27,891 nt of DNA from a virus. The notes below the pieces were generated by a model. It was not told the origin of the DNA and did no database searches. It saw nothing but the letters and a program-made list of their open reading frames with translations. Each line of letters starts with the position of its first letter. Within the stretch, counting starts at the first letter, position 1. Where the stretch lies: positions 1 to 27,891 of IMG/VR virus record IMGVR_UViG_3300037558_002050. The stretch is one strand, 5' to 3'. Positions 14,827-22,088 of the stretch are shown here, piece by piece. Both the position numbers and the translations under genes were made by a program.

Positions 14827-15405
14827 TCAATCGTCATTTGACTTTAGTTCGTCAGTCAATTTGGCATAAGCTTTATCTTTGGCATGTTGAGCAGCACGCA
14901 TTAGATTTGTGCTTGTTAAGAGGTTTTGTGATCGTTGCTTTTGAGCTGCTTTAAGGTAACCAATAAAAGATCCATAGCTCATTTGCATGATATCTTCATG
15001 ATGATGACCAGCCTCAATTAAGTATTGGAAAGTTTCAAACCAACTCGTTTGATCCAGCTCTTTGACTTTTCTTGAGCGTTTTCGCCCTGATTCTTTCTCC
15101 GCAAAATAAGCGTCATTCACTTTGATAACTGCTTCAATCAAAGATAAGAATGTTGATTCTGAAGCCTCAGCCATCAAAATCAGCTCACTTTCAGTTTTCA
15201 GTGTGGATTTACCCAACAAAGTCATTACTTCAACTGTATGCGCTTTTAATAGTGATTTATAAATTTCATCTGAGTGAGTTTTTAGAAAAGATTTAATTAC
15301 TGAAGCATATGGTCCCCATTCATCAATGTTATGCATTTTCAATTGATGAATGGGGACGTCGCCAATTACTACGCTTCGATTATTCGCTAAAAAAAATTCA
15401 TTCAT
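14827..15405 (-). CDS. Tail assembly chaperone
   Basis: A 192-residue soluble helical protein between the tail tube gene and the tape measure, the standard position of the chaperone that holds the tape measure during tail building. The C-terminal half has YLIEAGHHHEDIMQMSYGSF and GYLKAAQKQRSQNL, resembling the second domain of siphovirus tail chaperones. Many such genes have a programmed frameshift into a second frame, but none is visible here because a moron cassette follows directly. The start at 15405 has GAGAT upstream. Codons 17-32 contain a perfect 16-bp inverted repeat, which is unusual inside coding DNA and might slow ribosomes or be cut by RNase III. The next genes downstream have their own promoter candidate. 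Confidence 0.75.
   Translation of the reverse strand: MNEFFLANNRSVVIGDVPIHQLKMHNIDEWGPYASVIKSFLKTHSDEIYKSLLKAHTVEVMTLLGKSTLKTESELILMAEASESTFLSLIEAVIKVNDAYFAEKESGRKRSRKVKELDQTSWFETFQYLIEAGHHHEDIMQMSYGSFIGYLKAAQKQRSQNLLTSTNLMRAAQHAKDKAYAKLTDELKSNDD
15312..15357. repeat. Perfect 16-bp inverted repeat inside the chaperone gene
   Basis: GTCCCCATTCATCAAT (15312-15327) is the exact reverse complement of ATTGATGAATGGGGAC (15342-15357), with a 14-nt spacer. It encodes VPIHQ on one arm and IDEWG on the other. It begins 48 nt after the start codon. There is no T-tract, so it is not a terminator. Confidence 0.9.
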
Positions 15406-15422
15406 GATGGAATCTCAAAAAA

Positions 15423-15468
15423 TAGGCACAAAAAAAGACGCTAATGCGCCTAAGGTTCTTTGTGCCTA
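15423..15468 (-). terminator. Nested hairpin with T-tract after the tail tube gene
   Basis: An inner stem on the minus strand, GGCGC-ATTA-GCGTC (one G-U), is followed by TTTTTTT. An outer perfect 10-bp inverted repeat (TAGGCACAAA at 15423-15432 with TTTGTGCCTA at 15459-15468) encloses it and uses part of the T-tract, so the two folds compete. Confidence 0.65.
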
Positions 15469-15474
15469 ATGAGT

Positions 15475-16218
15475 TTATACTGCTACAGAGAAGCGCTCAA
15501 TGTGACCAAAAATACTTAATTCAGTATCGTTCGCTTTAGTGATGTCTGCAAGACATTCACCCTCAAAGCTATAACTCGCAAAATCTTCATGAATTAAGTC
15601 AAATTCCGTTTCAGGAGAGAGCTCTAAACGCCATAGTGTCACTGCAATTTTATCGCCCTGATATGTATCAACCCCTTTAAAGAAGAAACGATATTCCTCC
15701 CCTAGATTGGTAGCGATGGTTGTTCGTGTAATCGCACCAGATTTACCTGACCATTTCACATCAGTAATGGGTTCATTAAAGATGACCGTTCCAAACACGG
15801 CATCTAAAGTATATTTATCTGCAGTAATTGCCGCATCCGCAGGGCCCTTAAAAGCCACATCGGACAAGTTGCGGATCCCCAGATCAATCATTTCATCTGC
15901 TTTAACTGCACCAATTGGTGTTTCAGTAACGGTTACTTCTGGGATTTCTAGTGTTTTACCGCTAAGTACCATTGCCAGATTTTCTTTGGTGACCTCTTCC
16001 AAAGTTCCGCTAACCGATACACCAGTTTGCTTACGCAGTACTGCATCCTTTGCACGCAGACCTGTTTTTGATTCATAGTGATCAGTGGATTCAGAAGTGA
16101 TCTGAAGCTGAAGCTCTGGCGTGTTTCCAATGGATAATAGTGCAGCAGGCTGACCATTGATCATTTTTGCTAAAAATAACTCACCTTGGAGCGAGATTAA
16201 ATCTGGTTTATTCGCCAT
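15475..16218 (-). CDS. Major tail tube protein
   Basis: A 247-residue beta-rich protein directly upstream of the tail chaperone, the usual place of the siphovirus tail tube subunit. The N-terminal part (LFLAKMINGQPAALLSIGN, then ELQLQITSESTDHYESKTG) and the middle (GVSVSGTLEEVTKENLAMVL) follow the pattern of tail tube proteins, where strands, a K-T-G loop and a helix shape one ring subunit. The end reads SFEGECLADITKANDTELS. The start at 16218 lies inside the end of the 61-aa gene (11-nt overlap), with GAGGTG upstream. No contractile sheath gene adjoins it, which supports a non-contractile tail. Confidence 0.8.
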   Translation of the reverse strand: MANKPDLISLQGELFLAKMINGQPAALLSIGNTPELQLQITSESTDHYESKTGLRAKDAVLRKQTGVSVSGTLEEVTKENLAMVLSGKTLEIPEVTVTETPIGAVKADEMIDLGIRNLSDVAFKGPADAAITADKYTLDAVFGTVIFNEPITDVKWSGKSGAITRTTIATNLGEEYRFFFKGVDTYQGDKIAVTLWRLELSPETEFDLIHEDFASYSFEGECLADITKANDTELSIFGHIERFSVAV

Positions 16219-16393
16219 CGGTTTTCACCTCTTCTTTTTTGGCTGGTGCAGGCTTCTGTTTTGAGGCAGGCTCAGCCAACTCAATTACACCGCGCTGTAA
16301 TAAATCTTGAATTTGAGATTCGCTTAAACCACCGACGATATCCCCTGAATGAAATCGCCCGACAGATTGCCGGGCTTTGAATTGTTTTTGCAT
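16208..16393 (-). CDS. Small protein related to the 117-aa protein at 17835-18188
   Basis: A 61-residue protein, basic at the start and Lys/Glu/Pro-rich at the end. Its first 40 residues match the N-terminus of the 117-aa protein encoded 1.4 kb upstream. Shared positions include M-x-K, Q-S-x-G-x-F-x-x-G, V-x-G-L, Q-x-Q-x-L-L-x-x-G-x-I-E. It overlaps the tail tube gene by 11 bases and follows the gp37-like gene by 9. The pair is probably an old duplication within the connector module. Function unknown; a small KOW- or SH3-like adaptor could fit the G-x-V-x-G-L pattern, but that is speculation. Confidence 0.72.
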   Translation of the reverse strand: MQKQFKARQSVGRFHSGDIVGGLSESQIQDLLQRGVIELAEPASKQKPAPAKKEEVKTDGE

Positions 16394-16402
16394 GAATAAT
16401 TC

Positions 16403-16834
16403 CTAAACAAACATTTTTGATTCAAACACCAATGTGATGTACACACACGTTGGTGAATAGTCCTCTTCAACCGCCACCATCTCTAAAGGACGCTTACTGG
16501 ATGCAGGCTGCCAACCAGATAAAAGTTTTAAAGCTTTAATCGTCAGCAAGCCCACTCGATCCAGCACCGCAGACCCATCACTGAGCTGTGATGCTGCATG
16601 TCGTTCGCAAATCGTGACTTCCCACTGCTGAGTAAGCATATTTACTGACGATCGCACAGCTTCATCAGATTTTCGAATACGGCGGTAATAAACTTGGGCG
16701 TTTGGCGTGATCTGGGTTATTTCATCAACTTCCGAAGAGTTTGCTGGTGTATAGATTTTTTTGAAATCTATAATTTCAGTTAGCTTTTCTGCTATCTCGC
16801 TACGTACAGCAAAGAAGTTTTCCTCACTACTCAT
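16403..16834 (-). CDS. Tail terminator / Mu gp37-like protein
   Basis: A 143-residue protein following the gpG-like gene, as in Mu-type phages where gp37 comes after gpG. The features are an N-terminal helix (VRSEIAEKLTEIIDFKKIYT), a middle strand pair (AQVYYRRIRKSDEAV and QWEVTICERH) and an end strand (CVYITLVFESKMFV). This helix-strand order resembles small tail terminator proteins that cap the tail tube at the neck. The start overlaps the upstream stop by 8 bases. The family call is from order and pattern, so it is moderate. Confidence 0.62.
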   Translation of the reverse strand: MSSEENFFAVRSEIAEKLTEIIDFKKIYTPANSSEVDEITQITPNAQVYYRRIRKSDEAVRSSVNMLTQQWEVTICERHAASQLSDGSAVLDRVGLLTIKALKLLSGWQPASSKRPLEMVAVEEDYSPTCVYITLVFESKMFV

Positions 16835-17375
16835 CTGTTAAATGCTCCACAATTAATTCCATTACTTCCTGTTCATCTGTTTCAGTCAGACCTAAAAAAG
16901 GACGGCGTGGCATATTTACTTTGTAGGCTTTCCCTTGAGTTTCCTGCATAAAGTTAGATCGAGCTTTACGAACAAACTTATTTCCTACCAAACCTGTGCG
17001 TAGATCCTGACGAAAGTAAGTGCGACGCATACGTGCTTCATACTTTATTTCACCACCAAAGTGATGAATAGCCGCGTACTCAACATCCGTTCCAATCTCC
17101 ACACTATTCGGTAGTGCGTTATAGGTCATGGAGTTCATGGCTCTGGAAGTATCACGCATGGTGGTACCTCCTTCACGCAAAACTCGACCAGACAAACGCC
17201 ATTTACCCTCAAGGCCCTCACCATTTGCCCATCGAGAGCGAATATTTGAAACAACAGATTGGCCTATCGCATTAAAGAGCTTCAGTTTTCCTTGATCAAA
17301 ACTAGATAAGCGCTCCAGAGCTTGCATTACTGCTGATTCACCATCAGCCTCAATGATGATTCCTACTCCAGACAT
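16827..17375 (-). CDS. Virion morphogenesis protein, Mu gpG / P2 gpS-like tail completion
   Basis: A 182-residue protein that in relatives helps join or complete the tail. It shows the family signs: a start MSGVGIIIEADGES, a basic stretch EGKWRLSGRVLREGGTTMRD, then DTSRAMNSMTY and VEIGTDVEYAAIHHFGGEI, where a Tyr-Ala-x-x-His-x-x-Gly-Gly motif is typical, and MPRRPFLGLTETDEQEV near the end. The start at 17375 was chosen because homologues begin at this point and GAGG lies upstream; the frame could open at 17432, but that would overlap the DUF1320 gene by 50 bases. Confidence 0.86.
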   Translation of the reverse strand: MSGVGIIIEADGESAVMQALERLSSFDQGKLKLFNAIGQSVVSNIRSRWANGEGLEGKWRLSGRVLREGGTTMRDTSRAMNSMTYNALPNSVEIGTDVEYAAIHHFGGEIKYEARMRRTYFRQDLRTGLVGNKFVRKARSNFMQETQGKAYKVNMPRRPFLGLTETDEQEVMELIVEHLTDE

Positions 17376-17382
17376 AACAACC

Positions 17383-17826
17383 TCACTTAATGCTAGGCAT
17401 TTTTCCAAGAACATCGTCACCAAAAACACCACCTGTATAAGTCGTACCTATCGGGGCTGTAGATGGTTTGTTTTTTGGCTGATCATCTATGATTTCTTTA
17501 CTCTGCTCATTTAATATTTGCAGATCCGCTTTTTTATCCTGCACCCGCTTTAAGAAATTTACAGCATCCTCATAACGCTTCCGAACTTCTTCGGTGGAGC
17601 GTTTGAAATAAAGCCGATAGCGTGCGATATCACACGCCATTCGCTCTAAGTTGCTTGGCACATTTGGCAGAGGTAAGGGATAACGACCACCGATGTAGCC
17701 GTTAATTTCTTCTGTTGCGTCCTGTAAGGCATCCTGAACAGCAGTTGATGCACTTGCATGCATCGACTTCAATTCATCAATCTCACCGCCAAATCGTGCA
17801 ACTAGGTTTGCTTCAGTCGCGTACAT
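17383..17826 (-). CDS. DUF1320 / Mu gp36-like head-tail connector
   Basis: A 147-residue protein of the DUF1320 family (Mu gp36), thought to sit at the head-tail joint. It has the family start YATEANLVARFGGEIDEL, a helical middle with DALQDATEEINGYIGGRYPL and PSNLERMACDIARYRLYFKR, and a basic helix RKRYEDAVNFLKRVQDKKA. The C-terminal 30 residues are low-complexity and end in GDDVLGKMPSIK. The gene lies between the small 117-aa protein and the gpG-like gene with short gaps, matching Mu-type gene order. Confidence 0.86.
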   Translation of the reverse strand: MYATEANLVARFGGEIDELKSMHASASTAVQDALQDATEEINGYIGGRYPLPLPNVPSNLERMACDIARYRLYFKRSTEEVRKRYEDAVNFLKRVQDKKADLQILNEQSKEIIDDQPKNKPSTAPIGTTYTGGVFGDDVLGKMPSIK

Positions 17827-17834
17827 GGGTCACC

Positions 17835-18188
17835 TTACTTATCAGCTGCAGTTTTCTTTGCTTCGGTAGTGGCTTTCTTTAGAGCGGCTTCTGATGTAGC
17901 TAAAGCCTTTTCAAGTTCAGCAACCTTGACTTTAAGCCCTTCAATTTCCTGATCAGAATTACTTTTCTCATCCGACATGAGCTTGATAGTTCCCGCTTGT
18001 TCGGCATTTTCCTTTTCAAGTTCAGCTAAACGTGCAGCAGTACCATCAGACTTAGGTTGTTCTGGTGCTTTTTCTTCTTCAATAGCTCCAGATGCTAAAA
18101 GGGCCTGAAGTTGTTTATCTTCAAGCCCTTTAACTTCTTGTCCTGGTCGAAAGGGACCTAGGGATTGTTTTGCAATGTACTTTGGCAT
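17835..18188 (-). CDS. Small protein with a coiled-coil tail (117 aa)
   Basis: A 117-residue protein after the major capsid gene. Its N-terminal 40 residues (PKYIAKQSLGPFRPGQEVKG, then LEDKQLQALLASGAIEEE) match the 61-aa protein at 16208-16393. The C-terminal 65 residues are a Lys/Glu/Ala-rich coiled coil (AARLAELEKENAEQAG onward) ending KKTAADK. A short N-terminal module plus a helix could bind another capsid or connector protein. Function not recognised. Confidence 0.75.
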   Translation of the reverse strand: MPKYIAKQSLGPFRPGQEVKGLEDKQLQALLASGAIEEEKAPEQPKSDGTAARLAELEKENAEQAGTIKLMSDEKSNSDQEIEGLKVKVAELEKALATSEAALKKATTEAKKTAADK

Positions 18189-18198
18189 GCTTTATTCC

Positions 18199-19272
18199 TT
18201 ATACAAACCCACGACCACCAACAAGACCGTTCTTGTTGTTAGGGATTGCGAGTGGTGATGATTCAGCTAACAGCTCAATGCTAGACGGGTTCTTTTTCTG
18301 ATCTTGGGTTAAGAAAAATTCCAAAGCCTGACCAAATGCCTCTAGGTTTTGAATAGCACAGTGCGCGATCCAACCATTAGCATCATTAATCAAGCCAAAG
18401 AAGTCTTCCGGAATAAAGCGACCTGCTGCACCATCCATGTTGTGCTTTACGTCATATGTCCAAATTTCAATATTGTCCACCACACCACGGAACTGAGGCT
18501 TATCTTTATGATCAAAAGTCGGTGTTAATGGGACGCTAATACCTGCATATGGAGCTACGAATTTAGCTACAAATGCTGCATCTTGTTTCATTGCATTGAA
18601 AACTTTTGAGCTCGTTAAAACCATGTTTGGCGATGAGCCGCCATGCTCAATCGATAGATCAATCATCGCCTGCCAATCATCTAGCACTTTCGCGCCAGCT
18701 TGCCCCCATTTGATTAATGGAGAGAAATTACAAGCTGGGTTACGACGGTAGTCCACTTCATATTTCGGGAAGTCAGCAGAAGCAAACGTGGTCTTACCAT
18801 ATAACAAGACATCACGTGCAATAAGCAGTTTTCGGTTATCAATAGACTGACGCAGATATAGGGCCTTTTGCGCTTGGTCAATCAAAAGAAGATCAGCATC
18901 GCTTAGGCGGTTGGAACCTGTTGCAATAACACCATGTTTACGCAATTGCGTAACTAATGCAGCATTTTGAACATCTGCAGGCGTTACTGTCATCATAGGC
19001 TTTAAATAAGCTGGTTTTACAAATTGCACTTGACCTGATTCTTCAACTTTAATCGGTCGAGCACCAGCATTCGGGGTTACAAATGGTGCAAGCGGAGTGG
19101 CTGTATTCAATTCACCAACAGGCACCACATTTTTGTTATATGACACGCGCTGCGGAAAAAAGCGATCGATTAACCAGGTATCTACCTTTTGTGTGGTATC
19201 TGTTAGTAACACCAACTGCGGTACATCTAGGAGCTCTACAGGTGCTTCCTGAAAAGTAAAAATTTGACCCAT
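18199..19272 (-). CDS. Major capsid protein, lambda gpE family
   Basis: The main shell subunit, 357 residues, of the phage_cap_E family with an HK97-type fold. Family features include the start TFQEAPVELLDVPQLVLLTD, the motif WLIDRFFPQRVSYNKNVVPV, PAYLKPMMTVTPADVQN in the first third, and ERFGTP-like spacing replaced here by FDHKDKPQFRGVVDNIEIWT near residue 255. The gene follows decoration protein D by three bases, the lambda-type order. The end of the gene forms an 8-bp hairpin, listed separately. Confidence 0.93.
   Translation of the reverse strand: MGQIFTFQEAPVELLDVPQLVLLTDTTQKVDTWLIDRFFPQRVSYNKNVVPVGELNTATPLAPFVTPNAGARPIKVEESGQVQFVKPAYLKPMMTVTPADVQNAALVTQLRKHGVIATGSNRLSDADLLLIDQAQKALYLRQSIDNRKLLIARDVLLYGKTTFASADFPKYEVDYRRNPACNFSPLIKWGQAGAKVLDDWQAMIDLSIEHGGSSPNMVLTSSKVFNAMKQDAAFVAKFVAPYAGISVPLTPTFDHKDKPQFRGVVDNIEIWTYDVKHNMDGAAGRFIPEDFFGLINDANGWIAHCAIQNLEAFGQALEFFLTQDQKKNPSSIELLAESSPLAIPNNKNGLVGGRGFV
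18219..18238 (-). other. Hairpin at the 3' end of the capsid gene
   Basis: CAACAAGA (18219-18226) pairs perfectly with TCTTGTTG (18231-18238) around the loop CCGT, 20 bases before the stop codon. No T-run follows on the minus strand. It might stabilise or pause the capsid mRNA. Confidence 0.55.
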
Positions 19273-19275
19273 TTC

Positions 19276-19659
19276 TTAATTCCCCACTACTTTTCGTAGT
19301 TCAATTTTGTTGTTTAAACCTTGTGCACGAACAGCATCGATCTGACCTGCTGTTAGCTTCACACCATTGACAGTAACCACAGCCACATCAAAAGGACCTT
19401 GTACATAGATCGGCATTTCTAGGTCATTCGCTGCATGGTAAGTTGCTTGCTCCGCTGTGAAATCAGCGACAGCGATAGCATTCCAATCACCAATTACGCC
19501 ACCCGCCACTTCTGGATGACCAGCCACGTTAGCTGCGTCGATGTTAAGCAAATCTCCTCGCTTATAAGCTGTATTGGTGGTGACCTTTGCATTTTCAGTG
19601 CGTACACCATTTCCAACGACCAATTGTTCTGATGTGATCGTTTGAGTAATTGTTCCCAT
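19276..19659 (-). CDS. Head decoration protein, lambda gpD family
   Basis: A 127-residue shell-stabilising protein of the HDPD family that binds the capsid as trimers. The N-terminal part has TSEQLVVGNGVRTENAKVTT, which matches the usual arm region, followed by YKRGDLLNIDAAN and a VAVADFTAEQATY segment. Position next to the gpE-type capsid gene confirms the call. It overlaps the protease/scaffold stop by one base (TAATG), so translation is probably coupled. Confidence 0.88.
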   Translation of the reverse strand: MGTITQTITSEQLVVGNGVRTENAKVTTNTAYKRGDLLNIDAANVAGHPEVAGGVIGDWNAIAVADFTAEQATYHAANDLEMPIYVQGPFDVAVVTVNGVKLTAGQIDAVRAQGLNNKIELRKVVGN

Positions 19660-20612
19660 TATTTTTGCTCCTGAGAGGCTGCGAATTTACTGAAAGCCTG
19701 ATCTAGTGCTGAACCTTGATTACCGCCTTGCCCTTGCCCACCCTGACCACCTGTAGCTTGGTGAGTAAACAAATGCTGAAAGTGTGATGGAATTTGTTGC
19801 TGCTGTTGTTGACCTGTTGGTGGCTGAGTACCTGCAGAGAATTGACGAAGTTGTTTAGCTGAGAATGCAAATGCAGAGTCATCTAATGCCTTCATCTCGG
19901 TAATATCTTCCGCACTAAATTCTTTGCCCAGATCTTTACCTAAAGCAGTAATTTCTGCTTCACGCTTGGCTGCAGCAAACTGCTTGTTTTGGGCTTCAAG
20001 CTCAGAGTTTTTAGTCTCAAGCTCTTGAATACGGGCTTGCGCCTTTTCTAATTCGGTCACGTCTGTGTCCTCTGTGGGTTGGTTAGGGTTATGGCTTGCG
20101 GCTACTGCCATCGTGTTTTCATCTGCACCTAAGGCACAAAATGAAACTTCACGAATACGACCACCGCGGAATATCGTAATAGGTCCTTGAAGCGTCTTTC
20201 CGTTAACAATCACTGTTTGATCAGCTGCAACTTCTTCAGTCTTAGCAGGCTCAATACGGACAGACATCTGCCACGGAAATCCATCATCTGAGTCTTGTGC
20301 TACCTGAGTACCAAACTCATTGCTCATCAAGTCCCCATGTACAACCAAACCCTCTTGATGGCTAATCGTATGAGTATTGATTGCACCTGCCCGTTGGCGT
20401 GAGCTGTGTTCTAAAAGTGCTGGAATGCGACCCTTAATCTGCATACTATCCAAATCAAAAATCACTCGTGTCCAATACCAGTGATCTGTAATAACCTCAC
20501 CGCTATAAGCCACTCCTGAGAAGGTGCGTTTCTTTTTACCTTCCTCAACAGGATCTACACTTAGGTCACCAAGCCGAAAGCAATAATGATCCTGCTTTTG
20601 TTCATCTGGCAT
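19659..20612 (-). CDS. Prohead protease fused to scaffold
   Basis: A 317-residue protein with two parts. Residues 1-175 are a herpesvirus-type prohead protease: RTFSGVAYSGEVITDHWYW near the start, then PALLEHSSRQRAG with the likely catalytic His, FPWQMSVRIEP with the likely nucleophile Ser, and REVSFCALGADENTMA. Residues 185-317 are the scaffold: a coiled coil (QARIQELETKNSELEAQN), then a Gln-rich run and a Gly/Gln-rich segment near 290, ending DQAFSKFAASQEQK. The protease cuts the scaffold and itself during head maturation. The ribosome site is GGAG eight bases before the start. The fused layout resembles Mu gpI. Confidence 0.87.
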   Translation of the reverse strand: MPDEQKQDHYCFRLGDLSVDPVEEGKKKRTFSGVAYSGEVITDHWYWTRVIFDLDSMQIKGRIPALLEHSSRQRAGAINTHTISHQEGLVVHGDLMSNEFGTQVAQDSDDGFPWQMSVRIEPAKTEEVAADQTVIVNGKTLQGPITIFRGGRIREVSFCALGADENTMAVAASHNPNQPTEDTDVTELEKAQARIQELETKNSELEAQNKQFAAAKREAEITALGKDLGKEFSAEDITEMKALDDSAFAFSAKQLRQFSAGTQPPTGQQQQQQIPSHFQHLFTHQATGGQGGQGQGGNQGSALDQAFSKFAASQEQK

Positions 20613-20626
20613 TTTTCATGCTCCAT

Positions 20627-20648
20627 AAAAAAACCACCCATTAGGTGG
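20627..20648 (-). terminator. Hairpin with T-tract before the protease gene
   Basis: On the minus strand CCACC-TAATG-GGTGG is followed by TTTTTTT. It lies between the 56-aa Cys protein and the protease gene and has the CACC-loop-GGTG core. Confidence 0.75.
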
Positions 20649-20665
20649 CTTCAGTTAATTTTTAC

Positions 20666-20836
20666 TCATGGTTTCTTTGGTGGTCGCGATAGAACGCAGC
20701 ACATAGCACGAACAAGATTATTCACTCTCGATGGACTACCAATCACAACTACTTTTTTCTCGCAGCTACATGGCGAATAACCATTACCATTTCTTCCATT
20801 CAATCCACGTCGACACGATTCACATTTTTCAGTCAT
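20666..20836 (-). CDS. 56-aa Cys-rich small protein, possible zinc-binding
   Basis: A short gene: MTEKCESCRRG at the start, then CSC, and a basic end RPPKKP. Cys5, Cys8, Cys23 and Cys25 (C-x2-C ... C-x-C) could bind one zinc; two more Cys follow at 46 and 47. The ATG shares one base with the stop of the gpF-like gene (TAATG), with GGTGA upstream, so coupling is likely. Small Cys proteins in Mu-type phages include Com, a translational regulator of the mom gene; resemblance is only in size and Cys pairs, and no mom-like gene is seen. Function not recognised. Confidence 0.65.
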   Translation of the reverse strand: MTEKCESCRRGLNGRNGNGYSPCSCEKKVVVIGSPSRVNNLVRAMCCVLSRPPKKP

Positions 20837-22041
20837 TAATTCACCAATGCTTTAAGTGTGTAAATCATCTTGCCATTCAGCGCTTCAATCGAAACCACTT
20901 CAAATGACAAACCCATTGGCATTAATACGCCATGACCAGCATTCAATTCGTTTAGATCAATGCCTAAGCCTTTCGCATTCTCAATCTGCAACACCACATC
21001 GGAAGCATTTTCAGCTAACAGTAATGGCGAATTAAATTGAATCGTTTGCCCAACTTCATAAGCGACTACATGCTGCAAGGTCACACCACCTGTCACGATT
21101 GCAGCTGAATTACTCGCCACGGCGTTTAAGGCTTGCATGTCCTGTGTGAGCCAATGTTTTAAAACATCGTCCGCTTTCGAGCTCACAGACGCATTTAGGT
21201 AGTTCGTGATTGCTGCATCAGTACCCTGTACATAATCCAAGAATGTCTTGATTGCACTTGGTCTAATGGATGGATCTAAAGGAATAACCGTATTGGCCAC
21301 TGTGTTAAATAAATCTCTCGATCTATCATTCATCGGGGCTAAAAGACTGGTGAGCTTTTTAGAAGCAGTCCATTCGGCTTTAATTGCCTCTTTCTGATCC
21401 AGTAGATATTCCTTATCCAGTAATGACTTAGAAATCTTCTGATCCACCAATGCCTCAAACTCTCCAAATTGCAAAGGATGTGAACTCCAGTCCAAAGCTT
21501 CGGCAACCTGAGGCAACTTATCATCAGGTGTAATGCCATATTTAAGCGCCTGCTTCTCCGTAAGCGCGATGACAGTACAACGACAACGAAAACCCAATGG
21601 AGGGTAATGCGTTAGCCAAAATGGGTGATCTATCGGTAATACAATTCGATTCAATGCCAAATGCGCAGGACGCACACGTGAGTCATTGATAGCCGAATAC
21701 ATCAGATACTGACGTTTGTCTTTATTCCGTTGCTGTTGCTGCCAACGTCCATGGCCATATGCACTTTGGATATTGGTACGGAATACATTTTCTAGGTAAT
21801 GCTTTGGTAAAACGATCTCAGACTCAGCTACAAGCTTCTGAAAATCGTTAAAGGTGCCACCCGATGCTAATGTTTTATTTAGAGACTTAATCACCGACTC
21901 AGCTTGCTCAAGACTCGACAAGAAGCTAACCGTAGTCGCCATCTGCCGTGTCTTAAGGTCCATTGAGTAAAACTCATCAGGCAGCACCACTTTCTTACTA
22001 TGCGCATACTGGAGCGCTTCAAGAAACGTGACTGGTTGCAT
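20836..22041 (-). CDS. Minor head protein, Mu gpF / SPP1 gp7-like, with a possible degenerate ART-like end
   Basis: A head morphogenesis protein of about 401 residues, usually bound near the portal. The family core is clear: NIQSAYGHGRWQQQQ near 90, SAINDSRVRPAHLALNRIVL near 116-135, and PFWLTHYPPLGFRCRCTVIA with the Phe-Arg-Cys-Arg-Cys motif near 155. The C-terminal 120 residues (VAYEVGQTIQF, VVLQIENAKGLGIDL, LMPMGLSFEVVSIEAL) follow the order of strands of ADP-ribosyltransferase domains that are often fused to this family, but the usual Arg and Glu-x-Glu are missing. The start at 22041 has GGAG nearby; an earlier ATG at 22053 lies against the T-tract of the preceding terminator and has no ribosome site. 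Confidence 0.85.
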   Translation of the reverse strand: MQPVTFLEALQYAHSKKVVLPDEFYSMDLKTRQMATTVSFLSSLEQAESVIKSLNKTLASGGTFNDFQKLVAESEIVLPKHYLENVFRTNIQSAYGHGRWQQQQRNKDKRQYLMYSAINDSRVRPAHLALNRIVLPIDHPFWLTHYPPLGFRCRCTVIALTEKQALKYGITPDDKLPQVAEALDWSSHPLQFGEFEALVDQKISKSLLDKEYLLDQKEAIKAEWTASKKLTSLLAPMNDRSRDLFNTVANTVIPLDPSIRPSAIKTFLDYVQGTDAAITNYLNASVSSKADDVLKHWLTQDMQALNAVASNSAAIVTGGVTLQHVVAYEVGQTIQFNSPLLLAENASDVVLQIENAKGLGIDLNELNAGHGVLMPMGLSFEVVSIEALNGKMIYTLKALVN

Positions 22042-22053
22042 AGCTCCATCCAT

Positions 22054-22077
22054 AAAAAAAGCAGCCTAATGGCTGCT
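22054..22077 (-). terminator. Terminator after the membrane moron
   Basis: On the minus strand AGCAGCC-ATTA-GGCTGCT (seven perfect pairs) is followed by TTTTTTT. It starts 11 bases after the moron's stop codon at 22089 and ends just before the gpF-like gene. Confidence 0.88.
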
Positions 22078-22088
22078 AGATTTTTTTA

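Noticed and set aside
14827-15405. Programmed frameshift in the tail chaperone gene
   Set aside because: No slippery heptamer with a matching second frame is visible near the 3' end; the following DNA holds a promoter and the moron gene.
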